Shown: positions 42,737 through 49,826 of the stretch, piece by piece
How the letters are laid out: the number at the start of each line of letters is the position of its first letter
Position numbering within the stretch: position 1 is the first letter of the stretch
Source: Chloroflexota bacterium
GTDB taxonomy: Bacteria; Chloroflexota; Anaerolineae; Anaerolineales; Anaerolineaceae
NCBI GenBank assembly: GCA_021825925.1
Contig: JAKAFP010000009.1
Span: forward strand, 54,446 to 118,445
Length of the DNA: 64,000 nucleotides
Direction: 5' to 3'
The notes under the pieces: model-generated
The model's input: the letters and a program-made list of their open reading frames with translations, nothing else
Told to the model about the DNA's origin: nothing
Database searches by the model: none
Made by a program: the position numbers and the translations under genes

Positions 42737-42772
42737 AAGAATCGGAAATCTTTTTAGAGATTTCCGATTCTT
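42737..42772. terminator. 15-bp perfect hairpin between convergent genes
   Basis: AAGAATCGGAAATCT (42737-42751) and its exact complement (42758-42772), loop TTTTAG. Second of three in a row; likely two-way termination. Confidence 0.7.
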
Positions 42773-42803
42773 GCACTTATGAATTTATTACATGGAAAAG
42801 CAA

Positions 42804-42857
42804 ACCCCCGCGGTTTGATGATGGGGATTCTTCTCAATTCAACAAAACCGCGGGGGT
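42804..42857. terminator. 13-bp hairpin just beyond the PEP/pyruvate-binding gene
   Basis: ACCCCCGCGGTTT (42804-42816) and AAACCGCGGGGGT (42845-42857), loop of 28. First structure met by transcripts of the minus-strand operon, 12 bp after its last stop. Confidence 0.6.
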
Positions 42858-42868
42858 CTAGAACGCCA

Positions 42869-44596
42869 TCAAGCGTGATGGATGGTCCCGCGACCGTGAC
42901 GGCCGTCCACCTTGATGTGCAGGGGGGCTGAGAGCCGGGTGTGGCGCGTGAAGTGCATGGCATTGGCCACCGGCTGCTGCAGGAGCCAATCCCAGTCTAC
43001 ACGGAAGGGGCTGGTAAAGGGCATCGAAAAGTGTTTGACGCCCAAATTGATGATGTTGTGGAAGTAATGGGAGCCCTGACTTAATTCCACTTTGACGTTC
43101 TGCTGGGTGGCTTCGATGATCACACTTGCGCCGCAGATCTGTCCCCAGGTGACGGGGATGCCCAGCCAGGCGTCTTCAGTGCCCAGACGTCCAAAGACGA
43201 TCAACAGGTATTTTCGACCTTCCTGCATCAACCGGCGATTGTGGGCTTCAAGTTCCTCGGCCATGGGGCGGGTGTTCTTCAGATCAAACAGCTCGGGGAC
43301 GACATAAACAATATCCGTGATATCGTCCTCCACGCCGTTGCCCAGCACCACTTCTGAAGAGGCCAGAGCTTTGGGGTTCTGCATTTCCTTCGGTGAGAGT
43401 TCAAGGTTGCCTTCGGGCACCACCATGGGGCGCACCTGCAGAAAACCAAAGCGGGGCGGATCAAAAGTCATGGCAAATTCGACTTCCACGGGGCAGCCGA
43501 GTTTGGCTTCGCAGCTGGCCAGCATGCGCTTGATCAGCGCGTTAACCGGGATATCCTTTTTTACCAACAAGGGCGAAAAAGTCAGGGCGCGGGTGCCTGT
43601 GCCATCCGTACCGACACTGAGCCGTTCGGTCTGAGGGTCATAAGTTGAAGCCAGGTGAACGAGGGTGCCATCCTTGTCGGCGGTCATCAAATTTTCGACC
43701 TGCAAGAACTCGGTTTCCTTGATGGGATTGAATTCGGGTGGTTCGCCCATGTTGATCATCCAGAAATCCGTCTGGGTTTCTCTAAGCAGTTCATCGGTGG
43801 AATCGTACGGCGGCGGCATTTCGGGGTAGGCCGGGGAATAGATCCAACAGCGGCCGCCATCCACGATGGTCTTGCCAAGCCCGAGCGCCAGGTTGACCAC
43901 GCCGTCTTCAGGTTTGGCCGGCTTGAGCGGATAGAAGTTATAAGAGCGGGCCACACCTGAAAGTTCAGGATAAAAACGGTTCAGGTGACGGCGGCCGATG
44001 ACTTCCTGCAAAATGACGGCCATCTTTTCCTGGCAGATATCCAGACCGGTGGCCTGACAGTAATCCCTTGCGATCTTGAAGTAAGTGGAAGCCCATACGA
44101 ACTTGACCGCTTCGGTCAGCTTGGCAAAGCGCGTATCCGGGTCGGGCTGGTTATTGGGGATCATTTTGGTGAGGTAAACGCCGGCAAAGGGACGTTGGGT
44201 CTGGTCTTCGAGCAGACCTGAAGAGCGGACGGCCAACGGGGTCGTCCAGGTGGTGGAAAGCGCACGCAGTTCACCCAGGGCTTCAAAGGGCATGTCGGCG
44301 CGTTGAAAGGCGTTGGCAATGCGCGCATCTGAGAGACCGGAGTGGGCAATGTCTTCCAATCCGTTGCGCTGGATGAAGGCTTCAAAAATACTGGTGCCCA
44401 GCACGGTCAGCTTGGGAATATCCAGTTTTATTTCGGGGAAGGAGGATTGATCCAGTTCGGTCAGGGTCTGATGAACAGAGAGCAGCCCCTGGGCTTTGCC
44501 GCCCAATTCTTCACGGCCGTCGCCTACCGCCATGCGGTCCAGCTCGGATTTACGCCGCATGGATAACAGTTGAAAATGATCCGCGATCTTGATCAT
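42869..44596 (-). CDS. PEP/pyruvate-binding (PPDK ATP-grasp-like) protein without phospho-His domain
   Basis: 575 residues. GGKAQGL at ~32, LAVRSSGLLEDQTQRPFAGVYLT at ~120, EVEFAMTFDPPRFGFLQVRPM at ~375 are marks of the ATP-grasp part of PPDK/PEP synthase. The phospho-His (T-S/G-H) swivel and the PEP/pyruvate barrel are missing. The end (GRLGTEDAWLGIPVTWGQICGASVIIEA then SQGSHYFHNIINLGVKHF) matches from memory larger 'PEP/pyruvate-binding domain' proteins of unknown role. It is the last gene of a three-gene operon (15-bp gap). Whether it still uses ATP is unknown. Confidence 0.82.
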   Translation of the reverse strand: MIKIADHFQLLSMRRKSELDRMAVGDGREELGGKAQGLLSVHQTLTELDQSSFPEIKLDIPKLTVLGTSIFEAFIQRNGLEDIAHSGLSDARIANAFQRADMPFEALGELRALSTTWTTPLAVRSSGLLEDQTQRPFAGVYLTKMIPNNQPDPDTRFAKLTEAVKFVWASTYFKIARDYCQATGLDICQEKMAVILQEVIGRRHLNRFYPELSGVARSYNFYPLKPAKPEDGVVNLALGLGKTIVDGGRCWIYSPAYPEMPPPYDSTDELLRETQTDFWMINMGEPPEFNPIKETEFLQVENLMTADKDGTLVHLASTYDPQTERLSVGTDGTGTRALTFSPLLVKKDIPVNALIKRMLASCEAKLGCPVEVEFAMTFDPPRFGFLQVRPMVVPEGNLELSPKEMQNPKALASSEVVLGNGVEDDITDIVYVVPELFDLKNTRPMAEELEAHNRRLMQEGRKYLLIVFGRLGTEDAWLGIPVTWGQICGASVIIEATQQNVKVELSQGSHYFHNIINLGVKHFSMPFTSPFRVDWDWLLQQPVANAMHFTRHTRLSAPLHIKVDGRHGRGTIHHA

Positions 44597-44611
44597 GGAA
44601 GCAGGCAGGTG

Positions 44612-45901
44612 CTAGATCAAACCGCGATCGAGGCAGGCGCGCGCCACTCGATCCACGGCGAGCATGTAAACCGCGTCTCTCGAGGTGGTGTTGTTCTTTT
44701 TGGCAAAAGCGGAGACATCAATGTAAGCCGAGGTCATCAGCGAATCGAGTTTGCTTAACACCTCGTCTTTGCTCCAATAATAATTCATGTTGCTCTGCAC
44801 CTGTTCAAAGTAACTGCAGATGACGCCGCCGGAGTTGGCAAGGATGTCGGGGATGATGAGGATGCCGCGTTTGGTCAATTCGGGGTCCACGATCGGGTTG
44901 GTGGGACCGTTGGCCGCCTCTGCGATGATCTTGACCTTGGGGCTGATCAAATTGACATTATCGGTTCTGATCTGGTTTTCGAGCGCGGCGGGTACGAGGA
45001 TGTCCACATCCTGCTGTATCCAGGCGTCGCCGGGCAGGCACTCAATACCGAGGGAGAGAGCCTTGAGTTTGTCAATTTCGCCAAAACGATCGGTGATCGA
45101 AACGAGTTGGTCGAAATCAATACCTTCCTTCTTGCGGAAGGTGTAGGTGGTGCGGTCGGTCTGATTCCAACAGGCGACGGAGTGGATCAATCCACCCATC
45201 TGGTGATAGAGCTGGGCGGCGTGCATGCCGACCAGGCCGAAGCCTTGAAAGCTGGCGCTGGTCTTTTCCACCGCGATGCCCATGTCTTTGAGGGCTTCAC
45301 GTACGGCGATCATCACACCGTAGCCAGGGGCTTCTTTGCGGCCCTGCGAGCCGGCGTGGTGGATGGGTTTGCCGGTGACAAAACCGGGGCTTTTATGCCC
45401 CACGATGGCTTCATATTCATCCAGCATCCACAGCATGTGCTGCGGGCCGGTCATCACATCGGGGCCGAGCACATCCCAATCGGGTCCGGAATGGTGGGCG
45501 ACCTTGCGCACGAAACCACGGCAGATGCGTTCCATTTCCATCGGGCTGAGGCTGTGCGGATCGCAAGCCACGCCGCTGGCGCTGCCACCCAGGGGCAGGT
45601 TGACAATGGCTGTTTCCCAGGTCATCCACATGCCCAGGGCGCGGATGGTGTCGAGGGTCTGGGCGGGATGAAAACGCACCCCGCCTTTGCCGGGTCCGCG
45701 GCTGTCGTTGAACTGCACATGAAAACCACGCAAGACTTTTGACTCTCCCGTATCCAGTTTGATGGGCAGGCTGAACTGGGTTTCACGCATGGGCAGGCGC
45801 AGGAATTCGCGTACGGGCGGTTCGAGGTCGAGCAGATCCGCGCAGCGGTCAAACTGCTTCTGCGCCATTTCAAAAAGGTTAAAGGTGCCGTCACTATCCA
45901 T
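44612..45901 (-). CDS. Glu/Leu/Phe/Val dehydrogenase homologue lacking two active-site lysines
   Basis: 429 residues, hexameric-type glutamate dehydrogenase fold. GKGGVRFHP (Lys72) is kept, the Asp in LGPDVMTGPQ (148) is kept, and NAD-fold glycine run FQGFGLVGMHAAQL is near normal. But the block that in active enzymes reads MTWKCA... GGxKGG is MTWETAIVNLPLGGSASG: Glu96 stands for the second Lys and Ala108 for the catalytic Lys. The protein may be a pseudo-enzyme or act on a different substrate. Second of three operon genes, 3 bp after the response regulator. Confidence 0.85.
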   Translation of the reverse strand: MDSDGTFNLFEMAQKQFDRCADLLDLEPPVREFLRLPMRETQFSLPIKLDTGESKVLRGFHVQFNDSRGPGKGGVRFHPAQTLDTIRALGMWMTWETAIVNLPLGGSASGVACDPHSLSPMEMERICRGFVRKVAHHSGPDWDVLGPDVMTGPQHMLWMLDEYEAIVGHKSPGFVTGKPIHHAGSQGRKEAPGYGVMIAVREALKDMGIAVEKTSASFQGFGLVGMHAAQLYHQMGGLIHSVACWNQTDRTTYTFRKKEGIDFDQLVSITDRFGEIDKLKALSLGIECLPGDAWIQQDVDILVPAALENQIRTDNVNLISPKVKIIAEAANGPTNPIVDPELTKRGILIIPDILANSGGVICSYFEQVQSNMNYYWSKDEVLSKLDSLMTSAYIDVSAFAKKNNTTSRDAVYMLAVDRVARACLDRGLI

Positions 45902-45904
45902 GAA

Positions 45905-46618
45905 TTATTTACCTTTGGATTTTGGGGAAGGGGAGGAAACCAGTTTGTAGCCAATGCCCGAAAGGCTGACGATCATCGCAGGCTGAGAAGGCGTCTTTTC
46001 AAGTTTCTTGCGCAGGATGTGCACGTAAGAACGCAGGTAATCGAGTTCGTGGCGATATTCGGGTCCCCAGACTTCGCGCAGCAGCTGTTCATGCAGCATG
46101 ACCTGGTCGGGATGTTTGGCAAGTTCGAGCAGCAGGTTGTATTCGGTCTCGGTGAGGTAAACGGGCACTTCATCCACACTGACCTGGCGGGAAACCTGGT
46201 TGATGGTGAGTGAGCCGCACTGGATGATCTCGGGGGCGGCAGGGGCGTTCTTGCCGCGGCGGAGGATGGCTTTGACCCTTGCCAGTAGAATGCGCGAATC
46301 ATAAGGCTTGGCGAGATAGTCATCTGCACCATTTTCGAGGGCGCGCAGTTCATCATCTGCAGAAGGCCGGTCAGACAGCATGACCAGGGGAATGGTCGAA
46401 AATTCACGGATGTCGTGGAGCAGACCAAAGCCGTCGAGGGTGCCATCCAGCCTGGATTCGGTGATGACCAGGATGGGAATCTCTTCGGTGACCAATTGAA
46501 CAGCGCGTTCTGGTTTGTTTGCGCTGATGACTTCGAACCCGGCGGAGGAAAATACCTGACGCAACAGCGATATGGATTTGGAATCAATATCCACGACGAG
46601 AATTTTTTCTGGTGACAT
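45905..46618 (-). CDS. OmpR-type response regulator with Glu at the phospho-site
   Basis: 237 residues. Receiver 1-120 (ILVVDIDSKSISLLRQVFSS; LVMLSDRPSADDELRALENGADDYLAKPYD) keeps the second acidic residue, Ser/Thr and Lys109-type residues, but the acceptor block is ILVITESRLDG with Glu54 where Asp is expected. Winged helix 140-230 (LTETEYNLLLELAKHPDQVMLHEQLLREVWG ... SYVHILRKKLE). Glu is a known mimic of phospho-Asp, so it may be constitutively active or not phosphorylated. First gene of the operon; no histidine kinase next to it. Confidence 0.87.
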   Translation of the reverse strand: MSPEKILVVDIDSKSISLLRQVFSSAGFEVISANKPERAVQLVTEEIPILVITESRLDGTLDGFGLLHDIREFSTIPLVMLSDRPSADDELRALENGADDYLAKPYDSRILLARVKAILRRGKNAPAAPEIIQCGSLTINQVSRQVSVDEVPVYLTETEYNLLLELAKHPDQVMLHEQLLREVWGPEYRHELDYLRSYVHILRKKLEKTPSQPAMIVSLSGIGYKLVSSPSPKSKGK

Positions 46619-46739
46619 AAAAAGGGGCCGCTCCTCTTGATAAATATTTCAATGTTTAATTATCGCACAATCCACGGGGATTGATGGGTAATCTTTTAAA
46701 GTAATTGAAAAATCGTAGGGTAATCGTTGAATAAGAATA

Positions 46740-46768
46740 TTGACAAATGACTGAGGAAGTTATACTAT
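46740..46768 (+). promoter_or_regulatory. Sigma-70 promoter for the leader/SWIM gene
   Basis: TTGACA (46740-46745), 17-base spacer, TACTAT (46763-46768). Confidence 0.85.
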
Positions 46769-46795
46769 ATACCCAATACAGGAGACGCATCTACT

Positions 46796-46837
46796 ATGCG
46801 AGTAACAGAAGCACTGATAATTGAGGTAAATCATTAA
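46796..46837 (+). CDS. 13-residue leader peptide (putative)
   Basis: ATG 46796 to TAA 46837, MRVTEALIIEVNH. AGGAGA (46780-46785) is 10 bases upstream. Its stop codon overlaps the first bases of the terminator hairpin, the geometry used by attenuation leaders. It has no run of one amino acid, so a classical amino-acid starvation mechanism is not obvious; ribosome release or uORF-type coupling are alternatives. Confidence 0.45.
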   Translation: MRVTEALIIEVNH

Positions 46838-46868
46838 GGCACGCGGTATTTCCGCGTGCCTTTTGTTT
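46836..46868 (+). terminator. Terminator/attenuator between leader and SWIM gene
   Basis: AAGGCACGCGG (46836-46846) and CCGCGTGCCTT (46852-46862), loop TATTT, then TTTTGTTTT. Located about 65 bp into the transcript, before the SWIM gene. Confidence 0.85.
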
Positions 46869-46907
46869 TAACATCTTCCTTAACCAAACAAAGGAGAACC
46901 ACATCAC

Positions 46908-47159
46908 ATGGATTACAGCATGATCGGCAAAATTGAAAAAGCAAAACGTTATGCGCAAGAAAGAGATCGTTTTGAATTTCATACGTTCTCTGTGACCGTG
47001 AAGGGTGACAACAATTCCCACGCTGTGAAGTATACAGACGGGAAATGGGATTGCGACTGCGAATTTTTCATCACCCACAGCCGCTGTGTACACACCATGT
47101 CGCTTGAATCCATTTTAAGCGGAATGGCCCAGCCCATTGATGTTGCTGCAGTAAACTAA
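46908..47159 (+). CDS. Small SWIM-type zinc-binding protein
   Basis: 83 residues. The end reads KWDCDCEFFITHSRCVHTMS, which fits SWIM (CxCx(n)CxH), a zinc motif of nucleic-acid or protein contact domains. The front is a helix (IGKIEKAKRYAQERDRFEFHTFSVTVKGD). Domain-only proteins of this size exist in many bacteria; function unknown. AAGGAG is about 12 bases ahead of ATG 46908. Regulated by the leader and hairpin, if that reading is right. Confidence 0.82.
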   Translation: MDYSMIGKIEKAKRYAQERDRFEFHTFSVTVKGDNNSHAVKYTDGKWDCDCEFFITHSRCVHTMSLESILSGMAQPIDVAAVN

Positions 47160-47176
47160 ATAGTAATGAATTCGAT

Positions 47177-47210
47177 AAGCCCTGACTGCGGAAAGCGTCA
47201 GGGCTTTATT
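47177..47210 (+). terminator. Terminator after the SWIM gene
   Basis: AAGCCCTGAC (47177-47186) and GTCAGGGCTT (47197-47206), loop of 10, then TATTG. Confidence 0.82.
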
Positions 47211-47230
47211 GATTAAAGACATTTATAAAA

Positions 47231-47300
47231 AAACCACGAAAGGACGACCCCTCTCGCCTCAAAGCAGCTCGGGGGCGCATAGATCGCGAAAACACGAAAG
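47231..47300. repeat. Composite of two dispersed repeats
   Basis: AACCACGAAAGGACGA and GAAAACACGAAAGGG, halves of the 'accacgaaaaa' element, are split by the ACCCCTCTCGCC...GCTCGGGGGCGC fragment also seen at 12134. This suggests one element inserted into another. Confidence 0.5.
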
Positions 47301-47305
47301 GGTAA

Positions 47306-47488
47306 TTATTCAGGTTTTGGTTGGCGGGACTTCTTATGACGCTGATAGAGGATAAATCCAACAAATATAGCGATCATTACAAATTCAGCAATGTGCCAAT
47401 TGGTATATCCCCTGATGCCTGGCAGGAGGGCAAAAGCCAACAGGATAAAGAAATCGCCGATGATGAGTCTTCGTGTTTTTGGATTCAT
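47306..47488 (-). CDS. Small two-helix membrane protein
   Basis: 60 residues: IGDFFILLAFALLPGIR and FVMIAIFVGFILYQRHKKSRQPKPE, two membrane helices with a basic tail. GGGG lies 6 to 9 bases before ATG 47488. No family known. Confidence 0.6.
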   Translation of the reverse strand: MNPKTRRLIIGDFFILLAFALLPGIRGYTNWHIAEFVMIAIFVGFILYQRHKKSRQPKPE

Positions 47489-47565
47489 ATTGATTCCCCT
47501 TTCTTGCTATTACTTTACATCAGTGGCAGAGAAAATTCAATCTGCGATTTTTACGGATGTCAAAT

Positions 47566-47621
47566 CACGCAGGGGAGGTTCACGCGAAGCGTCCAAAGTC
47601 TGGATGAACCTCCCCTGCGTG
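47566..47621. repeat. 17-bp perfect hairpin after the ABC operon
   Basis: CACGCAGGGGAGGTTCA (47566-47582) and its complement (47605-47621), loop of 22. Stands two bases past the stop of the last gene of the oligopeptide-type operon. Little U-tract on the minus strand; may protect the 3' end of the message. Confidence 0.75.
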
Positions 47622-47622
47622 T

Positions 47623-47826
47623 TTATCCCCTCTTTTTGCTGCGAGCATAAGTCAAGGCGCCGATCAGCCCCACGAACATCCCCACTACTGAGGCGGTGTA
47701 AGAAAGGAAGCTCAACCCAAGAGTGGATGGAATTATCTTGATTACCATCAATAATGGTAAAACGACACCCAGCACCAGAAGCGAGGCGCCGATCACAATC
47801 ATTAGACGAGGTGAGAGTCTGATCAT
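47623..47826 (-). CDS. Small membrane protein coupled to ABC operon
   Basis: 67 residues, MIRLSPRLMIVIGASLLVLG... with two helices and end ALTYARSKKRG. Start at 47826 overlaps the stop of the ATPase gene (ATGA), which is strong evidence of coupling; in this frame a longer form would start at 47841. Function unknown. Confidence 0.7.
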   Translation of the reverse strand: MIRLSPRLMIVIGASLLVLGVVLPLLMVIKIIPSTLGLSFLSYTASVVGMFVGLIGALTYARSKKRG

Positions 47827-48854
47827 TTGAACAACCAGCATTTCACCAGATGGCCGGCCAGGGGTTCAAACTCGGGGGGTTCCTCCACGTCGCACAGGCC
47901 GCTGATCATTTTGGCGCAGCGTGGATTGAAGCGGCAGCCCACAGGCGGGTTTACCAAACTGGGAGGTTCACCGGGGGGCACTTCCTTGAAGGTGGCGGCG
48001 TTGTCTGCATCGGGGATGGAAGTGCCGTTCAATAGCGCCTGGGTGTAAGGGTGACAGGCGTGGTTGATCAGGCGGTCCACGGAGGCTTTTTCCACGATCT
48101 GGCCGGCGTACATCACGAAGATGCGTTCGGCAAAATAGCTGACGGTGGAAAGGTCATGGGTGATGTAGATGACCGAGAGGTTATGTTTCTGCTGCAGGTT
48201 TCTGAGCAGCTTGAGAATTTCAACCCGCACGGAGGCATCCAGCATGGAGACGGGTTCGTCGGCCACCAGCAGTTTGGGCTCCATGATCATGGCGCGGGCG
48301 ATGACCACGCGCTGCTGCTGTCCGCCAGAGAGCATATGGGGATACTTTTCAAGGAAATCGTTGACCGGATGAAGTTTGACCTCTTCCATCACTTTATTGA
48401 TGCGTTCGGCCCGTTCTGCCTTGTCTTTGATCCCGCCGATGATCAGCGGCTCCTCGAGGATGCGTTTGACGGTTAAAAATGAAGCCAGCGCGCCGTAGGG
48501 GTCCTGCTGCACGTAGCCGACGTGGCCGTGGTACCAGCGCAGCCCGGATTCATCCATTTTGGACAGGTCCCGGTCAATGAACGCGATCTGCCCGGCAGTG
48601 GGCTTGTAGAGCGCCAGGATGGTCTTCATCAGGCTGGATTTGCCGCATCCACTTTCTCCGACGATGGCTATGGCTTCGCCTTTGGAGAGGTCGAAGCTCA
48701 CCCCGTCCACGGCGCGGACGTGTCCCGCGCGGCCAAAGCCAAAGCGGCGCAGTTCAAACCAGACCCGCAGCTCCCTGATGGATAAAAGCGGTCCACCTGT
48801 ATTGAAATTTTCATCTTCATTGATGAGATCCAAGGGAAGGTTGTTGGTGTTCAT
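47823..48854 (-). CDS. oppF: Oligopeptide/dipeptide-type ABC ATPase (OppF-like)
   Basis: 343 residues, cytoplasmic. Walker A GESGCGKSSLMK (~60), ABC signature LSGGQQQRVVIARAM, Walker B LLVADEPVSMLD, and the family-specific carboxyl Cys region PVGCRFNPRCAKMISGLCDVEEPPEF (4Fe-4S cluster-type site of Opp/Dpp ATPases). ATG 48854 overlaps the OppD stop (ATGA) and has GGAGAA upstream. One of two ATPases of the operon. Confidence 0.92.
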   Translation of the reverse strand: MNTNNLPLDLINEDENFNTGGPLLSIRELRVWFELRRFGFGRAGHVRAVDGVSFDLSKGEAIAIVGESGCGKSSLMKTILALYKPTAGQIAFIDRDLSKMDESGLRWYHGHVGYVQQDPYGALASFLTVKRILEEPLIIGGIKDKAERAERINKVMEEVKLHPVNDFLEKYPHMLSGGQQQRVVIARAMIMEPKLLVADEPVSMLDASVRVEILKLLRNLQQKHNLSVIYITHDLSTVSYFAERIFVMYAGQIVEKASVDRLINHACHPYTQALLNGTSIPDADNAATFKEVPPGEPPSLVNPPVGCRFNPRCAKMISGLCDVEEPPEFEPLAGHLVKCWLFK

Positions 48855-49825
48855 GGTTTCTCCTGTGAAGATTGGTAAAGCCAGCACTTCACGCTGCGGC
48901 CATCCACGCGATAAACGGGAGGTTCCTGCGTGCAGCGATCGAATTTCTTTGTGCAGCGTTCCATAAAGCGGCAGCCGCCGGGTAAGTTCACCAGGCTGGG
49001 AGGCTGGCCGCCGATATGTTCCAGTTCATTCGTGCTACGCAGGTGGGGTACGCTGGCCATCAATTTTTGCGAGTAAGGATGCAAGGGTGCGGTGAAAAAG
49101 CTGCGGGCGGACCCGGTTTCGATCAACTGACCGGCATACATCACGGCCACTTCATCCGCCAGTTCACTTGAGGTGGCAATATCGTGGGTGATGAGGATGA
49201 AGCTGGTGCCGAGTTCTTGCTTGATGCGTTTGAGCACATTGAAGATGTTGGCCTGGGTGAGCACGTCCAGGGCGGAGGTGGGTTCATCCAGGATGATCAG
49301 GCTGGGGGAGGTGATCAGCGCCATGGCAATGGCCACGCGTTGACGCATGCCGCCGGAAAGTTCAAAGGGATAGCGGGTTAAAAAGTCCGCAGGAACCCCC
49401 ACGTGTTTGAACATCTTCAAGGCCATGCTGATGGCTTCATCCTTGTTCACCCCCAGGTGGATCATGGCGGGTTCGTACACCTGTTCCCCCACGCGGATGA
49501 CGGGGTTCAGCGAATTCATGGCCGCCTGCGGCACCATGGACATTTGGATCCAACGGACCTGCCGCCTGAATTCATCATCACTCAGGGGCATTACATCCTT
49601 GCCGTTGAGATTCACCTGACCACTGTAAGCCACGACGTTACGCGGCAGCAGGCGCAAGATCCCACGGGCCAGTGAGCTTTTTCCACAGCCGGATTCACCC
49701 AGAACCACCACGGCGCGGTGCTGCTGCAGCTCGAGGTTGACCCCGTCCACAGCCTGAACGGCTCCACGGGTGGTGCGGAAATGAAGTTTCAGATCTTTAA
49801 CTTGCAGCAAAGTGGAGTTATCCAT
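48851..49825 (-). CDS. oppD: Oligopeptide/dipeptide-type ABC ATPase (OppD-like)
   Basis: 324 residues. Walker A GESGCGKSSLARG, signature LSGGMRQRVAIAMAL, Walker B LIILDEPTSALD, switch His ITHDIATSSELAD; carboxyl LPGGCRFMERCTKKFDRCTQEPP with the Opp/Dpp Cys pattern. GAGAGG sits 7 bases ahead of ATG 49825. Partner of the OppF-like ATPase. Confidence 0.92.
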   Translation of the reverse strand: MDNSTLLQVKDLKLHFRTTRGAVQAVDGVNLELQQHRAVVVLGESGCGKSSLARGILRLLPRNVVAYSGQVNLNGKDVMPLSDDEFRRQVRWIQMSMVPQAAMNSLNPVIRVGEQVYEPAMIHLGVNKDEAISMALKMFKHVGVPADFLTRYPFELSGGMRQRVAIAMALITSPSLIILDEPTSALDVLTQANIFNVLKRIKQELGTSFILITHDIATSSELADEVAVMYAGQLIETGSARSFFTAPLHPYSQKLMASVPHLRSTNELEHIGGQPPSLVNLPGGCRFMERCTKKFDRCTQEPPVYRVDGRSVKCWLYQSSQEKP

Positions 49826-49826
49826 A

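Noticed and set aside
42737..42857. CRISPR-like repeats between the convergent genes
   Set aside because: The three palindromes differ in sequence and spacing; there is no repeat-spacer structure.
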